A program made the position numbers and the translations under genes. This document shows, one piece after another, positions 24,072 to 32,975 of a stretch of 33,059 bases of DNA (position 1 is the stretch's first letter; each line of letters begins with the position of its first letter). Below the pieces are notes generated by a model, which made no database searches, was not told the DNA's origin, and saw nothing but the letters and a program-made list of their open reading frames with translations. The DNA lies in NCBI RefSeq assembly GCF_000819685.1, contig NZ_CDBR01000031.1, positions 1 through 33,059 of the forward strand, in the 5' to 3' direction. Source of the stretch: Aeromonas allosaccharophila. GTDB lineage: Bacteria > Pseudomonadota > Gammaproteobacteria > Enterobacterales > Aeromonadaceae.

Positions 24072-25094
24072 CTAGAGCATGTGTATGATTTTGTTGTTCA
24101 TGGTGGCGATGGAATCTTCGGTAAACAGCAGCAACAGATCACACTGCACCGCGTAATCCTGGATCCGGTAGTTGATCTCGATGGCGAGCGTGCGGCGCCA
24201 GCGACTCTTGTTGGTGTTGATCAGCTCGTTGATGGGTCTGTGCTGACCGAGCACCACCGGGTGGCCCTGACTGAAGGGGGTATCGAGTTGGTTGGCGTAG
24301 CCGCGCAGGAAGGCGCCGATCAGCACGTTGGCGGTATCCATCAGCAGCTCCAGCTCGGCGGTGCGATCCAGCGTCCCCTGATGGTTCATCAGCTTGGCCA
24401 AATCTTTGAAGCTGGAGTCATGGAACAGGATCAGCGCTTCGCCGGCGATCCCGGCTCCGATAAAGCCCTGACAGACGGCGGAGAGGGTATCCGAATCGGC
24501 GGCCGCCGAGAGGGCCATGTGCAGCTCGGAGACCTCCAGCACGTTGACGTTGGGGATGGGCAGCACCACGAAGGCGTTAAGCAGACGGGCCAGCAAGTCG
24601 GCCGCCTGACCCATGGAGACGTTGGCCAGCTCCTGATAGACATCGCGGATTTCGGGGGTGATCTTGACGCCCGCATCGGCTATCACCCCGCCGGGCAACG
24701 GCTCGGTAGCGCTTGGCTGACCGCTCGGGGCGGCACTCCAGAAGCCGTGTTGTTTGAGCAGGGCGAGCAGGGTATCGGGGGCGGCGGGTTTCTTGATGAA
24801 ATCGAGCGCCCCCAGCCCCATGACCCGCTGATAGGCTTCCGGCTGGATGTCGCCGGAGACCACGAATACCTTGCTACGCAGCCCCTCCCGCTGGAGGGTC
24901 TCCAGCACGCCGTAACCGTCCATCTCCGGCATGGTCAGATCGAGGAAGATGAGATCGCCATGACCCATCAGCACCTGTTCGATCCCTTCGAGACCATTGG
25001 CTGCGTAGTGCAAATCGACTTTCCAGTCGGCCGGGAGTGCCCGTGCCAGCTGTTTGCGGGCGAACCCGGAGTCATCACATATCAATACATTCAT
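24072..25094 (-). CDS. Response regulator with CheC-like domain
   Basis: A 340-residue fusion. Residues 1-120 form a CheY-like receiver with the acidic pair Asp7/Asp8, phosphoacceptor Asp52 in IFLDLTMPEMDG, Ser in VVSGD and Lys in FIKKPA. A Pro/Gly-rich linker (about 122-140) leads to a CheC/CheX-like domain. Its first motif, ELANVSMGQAADLL, carries the E..N pair of aspartyl-phosphate phosphatases; the second, MDTANVLIGAFL, has Asp in place of Glu. The domain may dephosphorylate its own receiver or a CheY protein. The downstream PAS protein is the likely partner; no kinase gene is adjacent. Confidence 0.85.
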   Translation of the reverse strand: MNVLICDDSGFARKQLARALPADWKVDLHYAANGLEGIEQVLMGHGDLIFLDLTMPEMDGYGVLETLQREGLRSKVFVVSGDIQPEAYQRVMGLGALDFIKKPAAPDTLLALLKQHGFWSAAPSGQPSATEPLPGGVIADAGVKITPEIRDVYQELANVSMGQAADLLARLLNAFVVLPIPNVNVLEVSELHMALSAAADSDTLSAVCQGFIGAGIAGEALILFHDSSFKDLAKLMNHQGTLDRTAELELLMDTANVLIGAFLRGYANQLDTPFSQGHPVVLGQHRPINELINTNKSRWRRTLAIEINYRIQDYAVQCDLLLLFTEDSIATMNNKIIHML

Positions 25095-25148
25095 GGCGTT
25101 AGGCAGGCTCTGTTGGCAAGGGTTGCTATAAGTGTGGCCCGCTAACGG

Positions 25149-26087
25149 TCAGATGCAATGGGTGAGGGTGTCACCTTGTGAAAATTGGTTGTCCCATTGC
25201 CGGTTGCGATAGCGCGCTGAGTATTTTTCAACAAATTCAACGAACATCTTAACACGCAACGGAGCAAACTGGTGTTGGCAACACAACATGTAGAAGGGGC
25301 GATTGCCGGTTTGCCAGTCGGTCAATACCGGCACCAACTGCTCGTCATGAAGGAAGTTGTTCAGATAGTGCAAGGGGGCGTTGACGATCCCCAGATGGCG
25401 CCGTGCTGCACGCACCGCGGCCTGGGTCTGGTTGACGGTCAGCTTGGCGCTGCGTTTGACGCAGACGTTCTGGCCATCCTTGTCGGTCAGCTGCCAATGC
25501 TGGTGTGGCCAGCAGTAGATGAGATCGTGATCTTCCAGCTGGTTGGGGTGAGACGGGGTCCCCTTCTTGGTCAGATAGAGCGGCGAGGCAAACAGGCCGT
25601 ACTCGATATGACCGAGACAGATCGCATTGGGCAGGGATTGGGGCAGCTCGCCATTGAAAAAGACCAGATCCCGATCATTGTCGAACAGATGCTGGTGATC
25701 ATTGGTCTGGGTGATGTCGAACTGCACCTCGGGATAGTGCAGTCCGAATTCGGCCAGCATATCGATGAGGATGGTGTTGGAGAGCGCGATCGGCGCCGCG
25801 ACCCGGATAAGCCCGGTGATATCGGCCTCTTTACCCTGGATCTCGCTGGTGGCCTGCTCGATTTGGGCGAGCGGCGTGCAGAGGCGCTCATAGTATCTGA
25901 GCCCCTCATCGGTAAGGCGCAGCTTGCGGGTAGAGCGATGTAGCAGGGAGCAACCCAGTTGCTCTTCCAGCTGGGAAATGCGTCGACTGATGGTGCCTGT
26001 TGGCATGCCCAGTGCGGCGGCAGCGTGGGAGAATCCTCCCTCTTGCACCACCTTGACGAACAGGTAGAACTCTTCGATGTGCTTCAT
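25149..26087 (-). CDS. LysR-family transcriptional regulator
   Basis: A 312-residue regulator. The N-terminal HTH reads EEFYLFVKVVQEGGFSHAAA with MPTGTISRRISQLEEQLG and LLHRSTRKLRLTDEG, the canonical LysR opening. The effector domain begins at GLIRVAAPIALSN. The sequence belongs to the general CrrA/YafC-like group by appearance, with no ligand evident. Upstream on the other side is an 800-base region without a gene, so the target may be elsewhere. It lies 54 bases before the receiver-CheC gene on the same strand. Confidence 0.92.
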   Translation of the reverse strand: MKHIEEFYLFVKVVQEGGFSHAAAALGMPTGTISRRISQLEEQLGCSLLHRSTRKLRLTDEGLRYYERLCTPLAQIEQATSEIQGKEADITGLIRVAAPIALSNTILIDMLAEFGLHYPEVQFDITQTNDHQHLFDNDRDLVFFNGELPQSLPNAICLGHIEYGLFASPLYLTKKGTPSHPNQLEDHDLIYCWPHQHWQLTDKDGQNVCVKRSAKLTVNQTQAAVRAARRHLGIVNAPLHYLNNFLHDEQLVPVLTDWQTGNRPFYMLCCQHQFAPLRVKMFVEFVEKYSARYRNRQWDNQFSQGDTLTHCI

Positions 26088-26882
26088 AAACGCTGTTCTG
26101 GGTGTAACAAGGGGGCAACCATAAAAAGAGCGTTCCGGGTTGGCAAGGGTAATTCAGCGTTTAATTGATCTGGATTCGATTTCTGTTGATACCAGTTTTC
26201 GACTCTTCGTTCACACTCCTGCTACCTGCTCGCTTGCGCTCATCACCATGCGTGAGTCAACCCGTCTCTGTCAGCCACACCGTTCAAGGCGGCCAAACGC
26301 AGTGGTCACGGGGCGAATCTGAGGGTGAGGAGGGGGCAAAAGTCAGCCAGATCTGCCTCACCGTGCTGTTTCTCCTTTTTGAAGAATGTGACCAAGGTCA
26401 TATATTCGGTTTTTGCACACAGACAGTGTAAAAATACATCCTGGATATATCTGTTCCTCCCGGACGCACTATTTTTGTCCATCTTGGTGGTTTTTTGGCT
26501 GTTTACCCAGCCACTTGGTTAATTAATGAAAGCTTTGTGGCAATGAATGACGACTATTTCTGTCGTTGATTTAATTGTTAATAGTTGTGTTGTCGCAGCG
26601 AATAATGAATTTGTGTTTCAAGGTCTCGAGTGGGTAGCTCTTAGTACTTGTTTTTACTGGGGAAAAAAGATAAAAATCGACAGTGTGATTTGTTCTGATT
26701 AACAGGTTGTTTGGCTGAGTCCGTTTCTGTATTTCAGGATATGCTCCCCCTGTTGCTCATGTCTGAAATAGTGTTGTCTGCTCTTGGCCATGTTAAAAAA
26801 GATGATGGCCGGGAGGTGTTTGCACCTTGCATTCTCCATCTAGCGGTTTGCTAGATCTGTTTTTAACCAGTGACCATCCCGC
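26088..26882. other. Long intergenic region between lysR and the GGDEF-EAL gene
   Basis: No gene is convincing here. The right half (about 26500-26740) is AT-rich and likely holds the promoter for the GGDEF-EAL gene. A TGACC-AA-GGTCA inverted repeat is at 26389-26400. Frames of 60-90 codons exist near 26140-26520, but they are overlapping, lack ribosome sites and show no family features. Confidence 0.5.
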
Positions 26883-28886
26883 ATGAATGACCTTGACCAG
26901 ATGAATACGCTTGACGAACGGTTACTGAAGACGATGGATGTTCTGCATACCCCGATCTGGGTCTATGACATCGAGCATCATCGTATTTTCTGGGCAAACA
27001 GCGCCGCGCTCCCGGTGTGGGAGGCGACCTCACTCGACGAGCTCTGCGCTCGCGACTTTTCTGCCGACATGGCGACCGCCATCGATCTGCTGTTGCAGCG
27101 CTATCTGGGTGATTTTCAGCAGGGGCGCAGTTACAACGAGTGGTGGACCCTCTCCCCGAAGGGGGTCAAGAAGCAGATCTATCTGCGCCTCTCCGGCATT
27201 CAGCTGGCTGGTCGTCTGATGATGATGACTGAGGCGGTGCTCGACTCCGATGCCCTCTATCAGGAGTCATCTCTGGCGAGCGGCGATACCTTGGCCAGCC
27301 TGTTTGATAGCAAGGGTAATTTCGAAAGCGGTAACTACCACTTCGAGATCTGTTTCGGTCAACAGGTCGCCCGGCTCTCCCAGGTCTTCTCCGGTAATGA
27401 TGACAGCTTTTACCAGAAGCTCTCCCGGCTCGATGAGGTGGTGACCGAGGGGGAGTGCCGCACCCTCAAGGGGATGCGCTGGTTCCAGTATCAGTTCCGC
27501 TATATCCAGCAGGGTGCCCGCATTCTGCTCACCATGCGCGATATCACCGACCGCAAACTCGAGGAGCTTGAGCATCGCCACCTCGCCTGGCATGACTCCC
27601 TGACCGGCCTGCTCAACCGTTATGGTTTGATGAAATCCCTCGAGGCCTATTGCGGTCTGGGTGAGCGTTTCGCGCTGGTGTTCATGGATCTGGACAACTT
27701 CAAGCTGGTCAACGACAACTACGGCCACAAGGCGGGAGATCGCCTGCTGGAGCGCGTTGCCGGTCGCCTCAAGCAGATTTGCCCGCGGGATGTGGAGCTG
27801 GCTCGCCTCGGTGGCGACGAGTTCACTGCGCTGGTGCCGCTGGGCAACCAGGGGGATCGGGCGCAAGAGGTGGCCGATCAGATGCTCTCCCAGATGACCA
27901 AACCGCTGCAACTGAGCGGGCTGCCGGAGGTGACTATTGGCGGCAGTATCGGCATCGCCATCTATCCCGATGATGCAGATGACGGGGACAACCTGATCAC
28001 CCGTGCCGACATGGCGATGTATCAGGCCAAGCAGATGGGGCGGCTGCGCTGGCAGCGTTTCACCCCCAGCATGCAACAGACCCTGCAGCGCAAACTCAAC
28101 CTCAAGCAGTTTCTGGCCAAGGCCATCGGCCGTCAGGAGCTGAGTCTCTGTTACCAGCCACAGGTCGATGCCGCCAAAAAGCGCCTGATCGGTTACGAGG
28201 CGCTGCTGCGCTGGTATAACCCGGTGCTGGGCCATGTTTCGCCGGTGGAGTTTATCCCGCTGGCCGAAGAGATGGGGCTGATCCGCGAGATCGGCAGCTG
28301 GGTGCTCTCCACCGCGTTGGCCCAGATGGCTAGCTGGCAGAAGCGTTTCCGGCAGCGGGTGCCGGTTTCCGTCAACCTCTCCGGTTTCCAACTCTCGTCG
28401 GCGCTGCCCGGGCAAGTTTGCCAGCAGCTGGAGCTGCACGGGGTGGATGCCTCCCTGTTGACGCTGGAGCTGACCGAAACCGTGCTGATGCTCGATATGA
28501 AGGGGTGCCTCGGCATCCTCGATGATTTGAGCGAGCAGGGGATCAAGATTGCCATCGACGATTTCGGCACCGGCTACTCCTCGCTGGCCTACCTCAACCG
28601 CTTGCCGATCAACAACATCAAGCTGGATCGCTCCTTCGTGGTCGGTCTCAACTTGCCGGTGATCCGGGCGACCGCGGCCATGGCCACCAATCTGGGGTTG
28701 GGGATCATGGCGGAAGGGGTGGAGGAGCCTCACGAGTTGGCAGCCCTGCAGACCCAGGGGTGCCATGTGTTCCAGGGGTATCTGTTCAGCAAGCCGCTGA
28801 CGGTGGCGCAAGTCGAGGCGAGCGGCTTTGTGGTGGAGTGTCAGGTTGGGCGTTATCCACTGCTTAATGCTGCAATGGCAGAGTAA
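26883..28886 (+). CDS. PAS-GGDEF-EAL cyclic-di-GMP enzyme
   Basis: A 667-residue cytoplasmic protein. Residues 15-220 hold two PAS-like segments (HTPIWVYDIEHHRIFWAN, then a second ending LLTMRDITDRKL). The GGDEF domain has the intact motif RLGGDEF (310-314) and DSLTGLLNR. The EAL domain has EALLRW (439-441), ELTETVLM, DDFGTGYSS, KLDRSFV, AEGVEE and CHVFQGYLFSKPL, so the residues for phosphodiesterase action are present. There is no RxxD inhibitory site before GGDEF. Which activity dominates cannot be told. No ribosome site is obvious; a stop codon four codons upstream rules out an earlier start. Confidence 0.94.
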   Translation: MNDLDQMNTLDERLLKTMDVLHTPIWVYDIEHHRIFWANSAALPVWEATSLDELCARDFSADMATAIDLLLQRYLGDFQQGRSYNEWWTLSPKGVKKQIYLRLSGIQLAGRLMMMTEAVLDSDALYQESSLASGDTLASLFDSKGNFESGNYHFEICFGQQVARLSQVFSGNDDSFYQKLSRLDEVVTEGECRTLKGMRWFQYQFRYIQQGARILLTMRDITDRKLEELEHRHLAWHDSLTGLLNRYGLMKSLEAYCGLGERFALVFMDLDNFKLVNDNYGHKAGDRLLERVAGRLKQICPRDVELARLGGDEFTALVPLGNQGDRAQEVADQMLSQMTKPLQLSGLPEVTIGGSIGIAIYPDDADDGDNLITRADMAMYQAKQMGRLRWQRFTPSMQQTLQRKLNLKQFLAKAIGRQELSLCYQPQVDAAKKRLIGYEALLRWYNPVLGHVSPVEFIPLAEEMGLIREIGSWVLSTALAQMASWQKRFRQRVPVSVNLSGFQLSSALPGQVCQQLELHGVDASLLTLELTETVLMLDMKGCLGILDDLSEQGIKIAIDDFGTGYSSLAYLNRLPINNIKLDRSFVVGLNLPVIRATAAMATNLGLGIMAEGVEEPHELAALQTQGCHVFQGYLFSKPLTVAQVEASGFVVECQVGRYPLLNAAMAE

Positions 28887-29029
28887 CAAGTGTGCGTTAG
28901 GCCACAATTTGGGATTTTATCCCGTAGCATTTAATCAATATTAATCATCTTTTTGCGGCCCGTCATGAGACGGATTGGCAGGAATTGTTAGCATGCGAGC
29001 TCATTTCTAGGGAAAGGAGTATCGCAATA

Positions 29030-30595
29030 ATGAGTCATGCTGCTGTCAATGACCGTCCGGCCAGCCCTCCCAAGGGCTGGCTGAACCGTTTCCTCAATGG
29101 CGTCGAGAAAGCCGGGAACAAATTACCCGACCCCGCCATGCTGTTCCTCTACGCCTTGCTGATCGTCTGGGTCGGCTCCTGGGTGTTGTCACAATTCCAG
29201 TTTGATCTGGTCAATCCCCGCACCGGGGAGGCCGTGGTGGTCAACAACCTGCTGACCGGCGCCGGTCTGGCCGAGTTTCTCTCCACTATGGTGACCACCT
29301 TCACCGGTTTTGCACCTCTTGGTATCGTGCTGGTGGCCATGCTGGGGGTCGGGGTGGCCGAGCAGTCCGGTTTTATCAATACCGGTTTGAAAAAGTTGCT
29401 GAAAGTGACACCCGCCCGTTTTCTCACCCCCATGCTGATCCTGGTGGCGATCGTCAGCCATACCGCCGCAGATGCGGGTTATGTGCTGGTGATCCCCATT
29501 GGTGGCATCATCTTCCACGCGGCCGGACGCCATCCGCTGGCGGGCATCGCCGCCGCTTTTGCCGGCGTCTCCGGCGGTTTTGCCGCCAACTTCCTGCCCT
29601 CCGGCGGGGACGCGTTGCTGCAGGGCTTTACCCAATCCGCCGCCCAGATCCTCGACCCCGAGTACATGGTCAACACCCTGTGCAATATCATCTTTACCGG
29701 TGCCTCTTCGCTGCTGATCATCTGCGTCGGCTGGTTTATTACCGAGAAGGTGGTGGAGCCGCGCCTCAAGCACGTGGCGCTCAACGAGGATCTGGAGAGT
29801 GCCGACGAGATGGGGCGCTACAGTGCGCAAGAGAGCCGGGCCTTCAACTGGGCCGGGTTTGCCATGCTGGTGGCCATCGTGCTGCTGGCGCTGGCGCTCT
29901 CCCCGAGCGATTCGCCGCTGCGTGCCGCCGATGGTTCCCTGACCACTTTCGCCGCACCGGTGATGAAGTCCATCGTACCGCTGATCTTCCTGCTCTTTAT
30001 CCTGCCCGGGATTGTCTACGGCTTTGTCGCAGGCAGCTTCAAGAGTGGCAAGGATGTGATCGACGCCATGTCGGCCACCATGAACAAGATGGGCTCCTAC
30101 ATGGTGATGGCCTTCTTCTGCGCGCTCTTTATCAAGGCGTTTGGCGACTCCAACCTGGGCACCCTGCTGGCCCTCTCCGGCGCCGAAGTGCTCCATGCGC
30201 TGGCGCTGCCCGGTGAGGTGACCATCGTCGGGATGATCCTGCTCACCGCCAGCGTCAATCTGGTGGTGGGGTCGGCCTCGGCCAAGTGGGCGCTGATCAG
30301 CCCGATCCTGGTGCCCATGCTGATGGCGGTGGGGATCTCCCCCGAGCTGACCCAGGCGGCCTACCGGGTCGGGGATTCTGCCTCCAACATCATCACCCCG
30401 CTGATGGTCTTCTTCCCGCTGGTGGTGGTCTATTGCCAGCAGTATGTGAAGAGCACCGGGATCGGTACTTTGGTCTCCATTATGCTGCCCTACTCGCTGG
30501 CCTTCCTGGTGAGCTGGACAATTTTCCTGCTGCTCTACTGGGCGCTCGGCTTCCCGCTCGGGTTGCAAGCCCCTTACGTCTATCCGGCCCCTTAA
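29030..30595 (+). CDS. abgT: AbgT family p-aminobenzoyl-glutamate transporter
   Basis: A 521-residue inner-membrane transporter; E. coli AbgT has 508. Many hydrophobic helices are visible, with family landmarks LPDPAMLFLYALL, VSHTAADAGYVLVIP, GGFAANFLPSGGDALLQGFTQ (key points ANFLPSGGD), VNLVVGSASAKWALISPI and YRVGDSASNIITPLM. The family takes up p-aminobenzoyl-glutamate in E. coli; other members (MtrF, YdaH) export sulfonamides. No abgAB hydrolase genes are adjacent. I start at the ATG at 29030, with AAAGGAG upstream; an in-frame GTG or ATG 15 codons earlier lacks one. Confidence 0.94.
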   Translation: MSHAAVNDRPASPPKGWLNRFLNGVEKAGNKLPDPAMLFLYALLIVWVGSWVLSQFQFDLVNPRTGEAVVVNNLLTGAGLAEFLSTMVTTFTGFAPLGIVLVAMLGVGVAEQSGFINTGLKKLLKVTPARFLTPMLILVAIVSHTAADAGYVLVIPIGGIIFHAAGRHPLAGIAAAFAGVSGGFAANFLPSGGDALLQGFTQSAAQILDPEYMVNTLCNIIFTGASSLLIICVGWFITEKVVEPRLKHVALNEDLESADEMGRYSAQESRAFNWAGFAMLVAIVLLALALSPSDSPLRAADGSLTTFAAPVMKSIVPLIFLLFILPGIVYGFVAGSFKSGKDVIDAMSATMNKMGSYMVMAFFCALFIKAFGDSNLGTLLALSGAEVLHALALPGEVTIVGMILLTASVNLVVGSASAKWALISPILVPMLMAVGISPELTQAAYRVGDSASNIITPLMVFFPLVVVYCQQYVKSTGIGTLVSIMLPYSLAFLVSWTIFLLLYWALGFPLGLQAPYVYPAP

Positions 30596-30605
30596 GCCGG
30601 GTGTG

Positions 30606-30635
30606 CGAGGGAGCCTTGGGCTCCCTCGTTTTTTT
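30606..30635 (+). terminator. Terminator of abgT
   Basis: Ten-base arms (30606-30615 and 30619-30628) around a three-base loop, followed by seven T. A textbook rho-independent terminator 10 bases after the abgT stop. Confidence 0.95.
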
Positions 30636-30666
30636 CGTTATGGTGTTACCTCATTTTGGAGGTGCC

Positions 30667-31392
30667 ATGAATCAGACCATCGATCTTATCCTTTCCCATC
30701 GCTCCATTCGTCAGTTCACTGACGAGCCGATCGCCCCGCAGCAGCTGGATGCCATTCTCGCCGCCGCCCAGTCAGCCTCCACCTCGAGCTTCTTGCAGGT
30801 GACCAGCATCGTGCGAGTCAGCGAGCCCGAGGCGCGACAGCAGCTGGCCGTGCTGGCGGGCAATCAGCCTTATGTGGTGCAGGCAGCTGAGTTTTTGGTG
30901 TTCTGCGCCGATTACCATCGTCACAGCCAGATCGTGCCCGAGGCCCAGACCGGCTATGCGGAACAACTGCTGATCGGTGCCATCGACGGCGCCCTGATGG
31001 CGCAAAATGCCCTGCTGGCGGCACAGTCGCTGGGGCTGGGCGGGGTCTATATCGGCGGACTTCGCAACCATCCGGCCGAGGTGAGCGAGCTGCTCGGCTT
31101 GCCCCATCAGGTGATCCCGCTGTTTGGTCTCTGTCTCGGCCATCCTGCCCAGCAGCCGGAGCAGAAACCCCGTCTACCCAGGGGGTTGGTGGTGCATCAG
31201 GAGCGCTACCAGCACGAACTGGATCGTCACCTGTTGGCCCAATACGATCAGCAGATCGCGGACTACTATCAGGCCCGCAGCAGCAACAACAAACAGCAGA
31301 CCTGGAGTGGCCAGATCCGCGCCATTCTGGGCAAGGAGTCCCGTCCTTTCATGTTGGGCTTCCTGCAATCACGGGGCTTTAACCTCAAGTAA
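30667..31392 (+). CDS. nfsA: Oxygen-insensitive NADPH nitroreductase NfsA
   Basis: A flavin enzyme (FMN) that reduces nitroaromatics and quinones with NADPH. The 241 residues match E. coli NfsA (240). The start HRSIRQFTDEPIAPQQLDAIL is characteristic, as are SASTSSFLQV, GAIDGALMAQNALLAAQSLGLGGVYIGGLRN (key points DGALMAQN and GVYIGG) and LFGLCLGHPAQ. GGAGGTG precedes the ATG directly. The C-terminal extension with NNKQQTWSGQI typical of NfsA over NfsB is present. A longer frame reaching into abgT is out of phase with it. Confidence 0.95.
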   Translation: MNQTIDLILSHRSIRQFTDEPIAPQQLDAILAAAQSASTSSFLQVTSIVRVSEPEARQQLAVLAGNQPYVVQAAEFLVFCADYHRHSQIVPEAQTGYAEQLLIGAIDGALMAQNALLAAQSLGLGGVYIGGLRNHPAEVSELLGLPHQVIPLFGLCLGHPAQQPEQKPRLPRGLVVHQERYQHELDRHLLAQYDQQIADYYQARSSNNKQQTWSGQIRAILGKESRPFMLGFLQSRGFNLK

Positions 31393-31583
31393 TGGCGCTA
31401 ATGGGCGATACTATGGGGAGGTGACCGTCATGGTTATCATCCCCTGATCCCGCAATCTCTCCCTGAGACCGGGGGCACAGCTTGGCGACAAATCGTGGGC
31501 AAGGGGGGATCTGCAGGCTACCTTAAGTAGGTAAGCTGTTGTAGGATCACGCAATTGGATAGGTACAGGGGTTTGGACATCCT
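31393..31583 (+). other. Intergenic region upstream of the coiled-coil gene
   Basis: About 190 bases without a gene. A small palindrome CCTTAAGTAGG-type element lies near 31520-31533, and a possible promoter precedes the ATG at 31584. Nothing else stands out. Confidence 0.3.
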
Positions 31584-32348
31584 ATGATTTTAACTTTGGT
31601 ATTGCTGTCTATCGGCGCACTCCTGTTTTTGGTTATCGCCTATAACGTGGTGCAGCAATATAAGCAGAAGGCGGAAGCGGAAAAGCGTCACGCCATTGCC
31701 AGACACAAGACGGTGGCCGACGAGACCGAAGAGGTGCTGCTGAACGTCAATCTGGTGCCTTTCTCCAAGAACATGGTGTTGCTGTTGCAGCACCGGATCC
31801 TCGATGCCTATCGCGCCATCGTGCAGGTGATGCCCAACAACCAGATCAAACAGCGCATCGCCGATGTGCAGATCCAGATCAAGAACGTGCAGGAAAATTA
31901 CAGCAGTCAGGATGAAGGGCACTTCAAGACGCCGGAGTCCGACCGTCAGGCAATCCAGATGCTGCAACTGGTGAAGAAGCTGCGGGCGGTGCTGCGCGTC
32001 GAGCACAACAAGGGCAAGATTGACCCTCAGGGGTTCGCCCAGGAAGAGCGCCGCCTTGAGCTGATGCAGCTCAAGATCAACATCTCCAATCTGGTCAAGC
32101 GGGCGATGGATGCCCGCATTCAGGGCCAATATGGCACTTGCCGCCAGCTCTATACCAAGGGCCTGTCGGCCATGGCGAGCGTGGGCGACAAGGATCCCTA
32201 TCTGCTGGCACGTGAAGAGGATATGCGCCAGGGGCTCAAGGAGCTGGAAGAGCTGCAACAGCAGAATAGCGCGCAGGATCTGCAAAACATCAAGGACAAG
32301 GAAGCCGACGAGCTCGATGTCCTGTTTCAACCCAAGAAGAAATGGTAA
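31584..32348 (+). CDS. Membrane-anchored coiled-coil protein of unknown function
   Basis: I do not recognise a functional family. The 254 residues begin with one transmembrane helix (LTLVLLSIGALLFLVIAYNVV, about 3-23). A basic stretch follows, then helical, charged sequence with heptad-like runs: LLQHRILDAYRAIVQVMPNN, RIADVQIQIKNVQENY, LELMQLKINISNLVKRAMDAR (described by key points) and DMRQGLKELEELQQQN. It is a conserved-looking hypothetical, likely facing the cytoplasm. It ends two bases before yecM, and the two may be transcribed together. Confidence 0.8.
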   Translation: MILTLVLLSIGALLFLVIAYNVVQQYKQKAEAEKRHAIARHKTVADETEEVLLNVNLVPFSKNMVLLLQHRILDAYRAIVQVMPNNQIKQRIADVQIQIKNVQENYSSQDEGHFKTPESDRQAIQMLQLVKKLRAVLRVEHNKGKIDPQGFAQEERRLELMQLKINISNLVKRAMDARIQGQYGTCRQLYTKGLSAMASVGDKDPYLLAREEDMRQGLKELEELQQQNSAQDLQNIKDKEADELDVLFQPKKKW

Positions 32349-32350
32349 GC

Positions 32351-32896
32351 ATGTCTCACCCACTCGATTCCACACTGGGGCCAATGGCCCCATTTGTTTC
32401 TCAGCTGTTGGCCGAACTGGCCGCCACTGGCATCAATATTCCCCAGCCAACGGTCGATCACCTCTGTTATCGGGCGGCCACCTTGCAGGAGTATCGCGCG
32501 CGATGCGCTGTGATGGCTGACGCGGGCACCTTGTTGGTGGAGGGGATGATCGGCGGTCGTCCCATCGCCACTTATCAGTTGCATCAGCCGCTGCTGGTCG
32601 GTGAGGTGCAGGTGCCCTGTATCGAACTGGCGGCGCCGAAACCGGGTCGTGTCCATCAGGCCGGACTGGAGCATATCGAACTGGTGGTCGCCTCACTGCA
32701 GGAGCTGGTAGCTCGCTATCCCGAGCTGCCGTTCAAAACCGGCAATATGCTCGATACCCGCAACCCCGATATCGGCCTGATGTTGCCCTCCGGTCAGATC
32801 AAGTTTCACCTGCGCCCGCTGGCAGAGGTGATCGCCGAAGAGGTGGTGACCGGCGCTGTGGTCGCGGTACCTGCGGATTATTTCGAGCAGGAGTGA
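32351..32896 (+). CDS. yecM: VOC-superfamily protein YecM
   Basis: A 181-residue protein of the YecM family, which has a vicinal-oxygen-chelate fold and a presumed metal site. Features are TVDHLCYRA (His), GRVHQAGLEHIELV (two His and Glu) and KTGNMLDTRNPDIGLMLPSGQIKFHLRPL (key points NPDIGL and KFHLRPL). These match the DUF991/YecM pattern. The reaction is unknown. ATG 32351 lies two bases after the upstream stop; an ATG at 32342 would overlap it. A strong terminator follows. Confidence 0.92.
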   Translation: MSHPLDSTLGPMAPFVSQLLAELAATGINIPQPTVDHLCYRAATLQEYRARCAVMADAGTLLVEGMIGGRPIATYQLHQPLLVGEVQVPCIELAAPKPGRVHQAGLEHIELVVASLQELVARYPELPFKTGNMLDTRNPDIGLMLPSGQIKFHLRPLAEVIAEEVVTGAVVAVPADYFEQE

Positions 32897-32941
32897 TCCT
32901 GCGCACAATGCCGGCGAGCCTCACAGGCTCTTGAATAACGC

Positions 32942-32975
32942 AACAAAAGGGGTCACCGGTGTGACCCCTTTTGTT
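32942..32975. terminator. Bidirectional terminator after yecM
   Basis: Perfect 15-base arms (32942-32956 and 32961-32975) around a CGGT loop contain T-rich arm ends on both strands. It probably serves yecM and a convergent gene to its right. Confidence 0.88.

Noticed and set aside
27267..28907. 546-codon minus-strand frame opposite the GGDEF-EAL gene
   Set aside because: It is the antisense shadow of a gene with intact catalytic motifs.
29189..30568. 459-codon minus-strand frame opposite abgT
   Set aside because: His/Gln/Gly-rich shadow of a GC-rich gene with clear membrane helices on the plus strand.
30286..30666. Upstream extension of NfsA into abgT
   Set aside because: It is an out-of-frame reading of abgT; NfsA starts at 30667 after GGAGGTG and matches the E. 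coli length.
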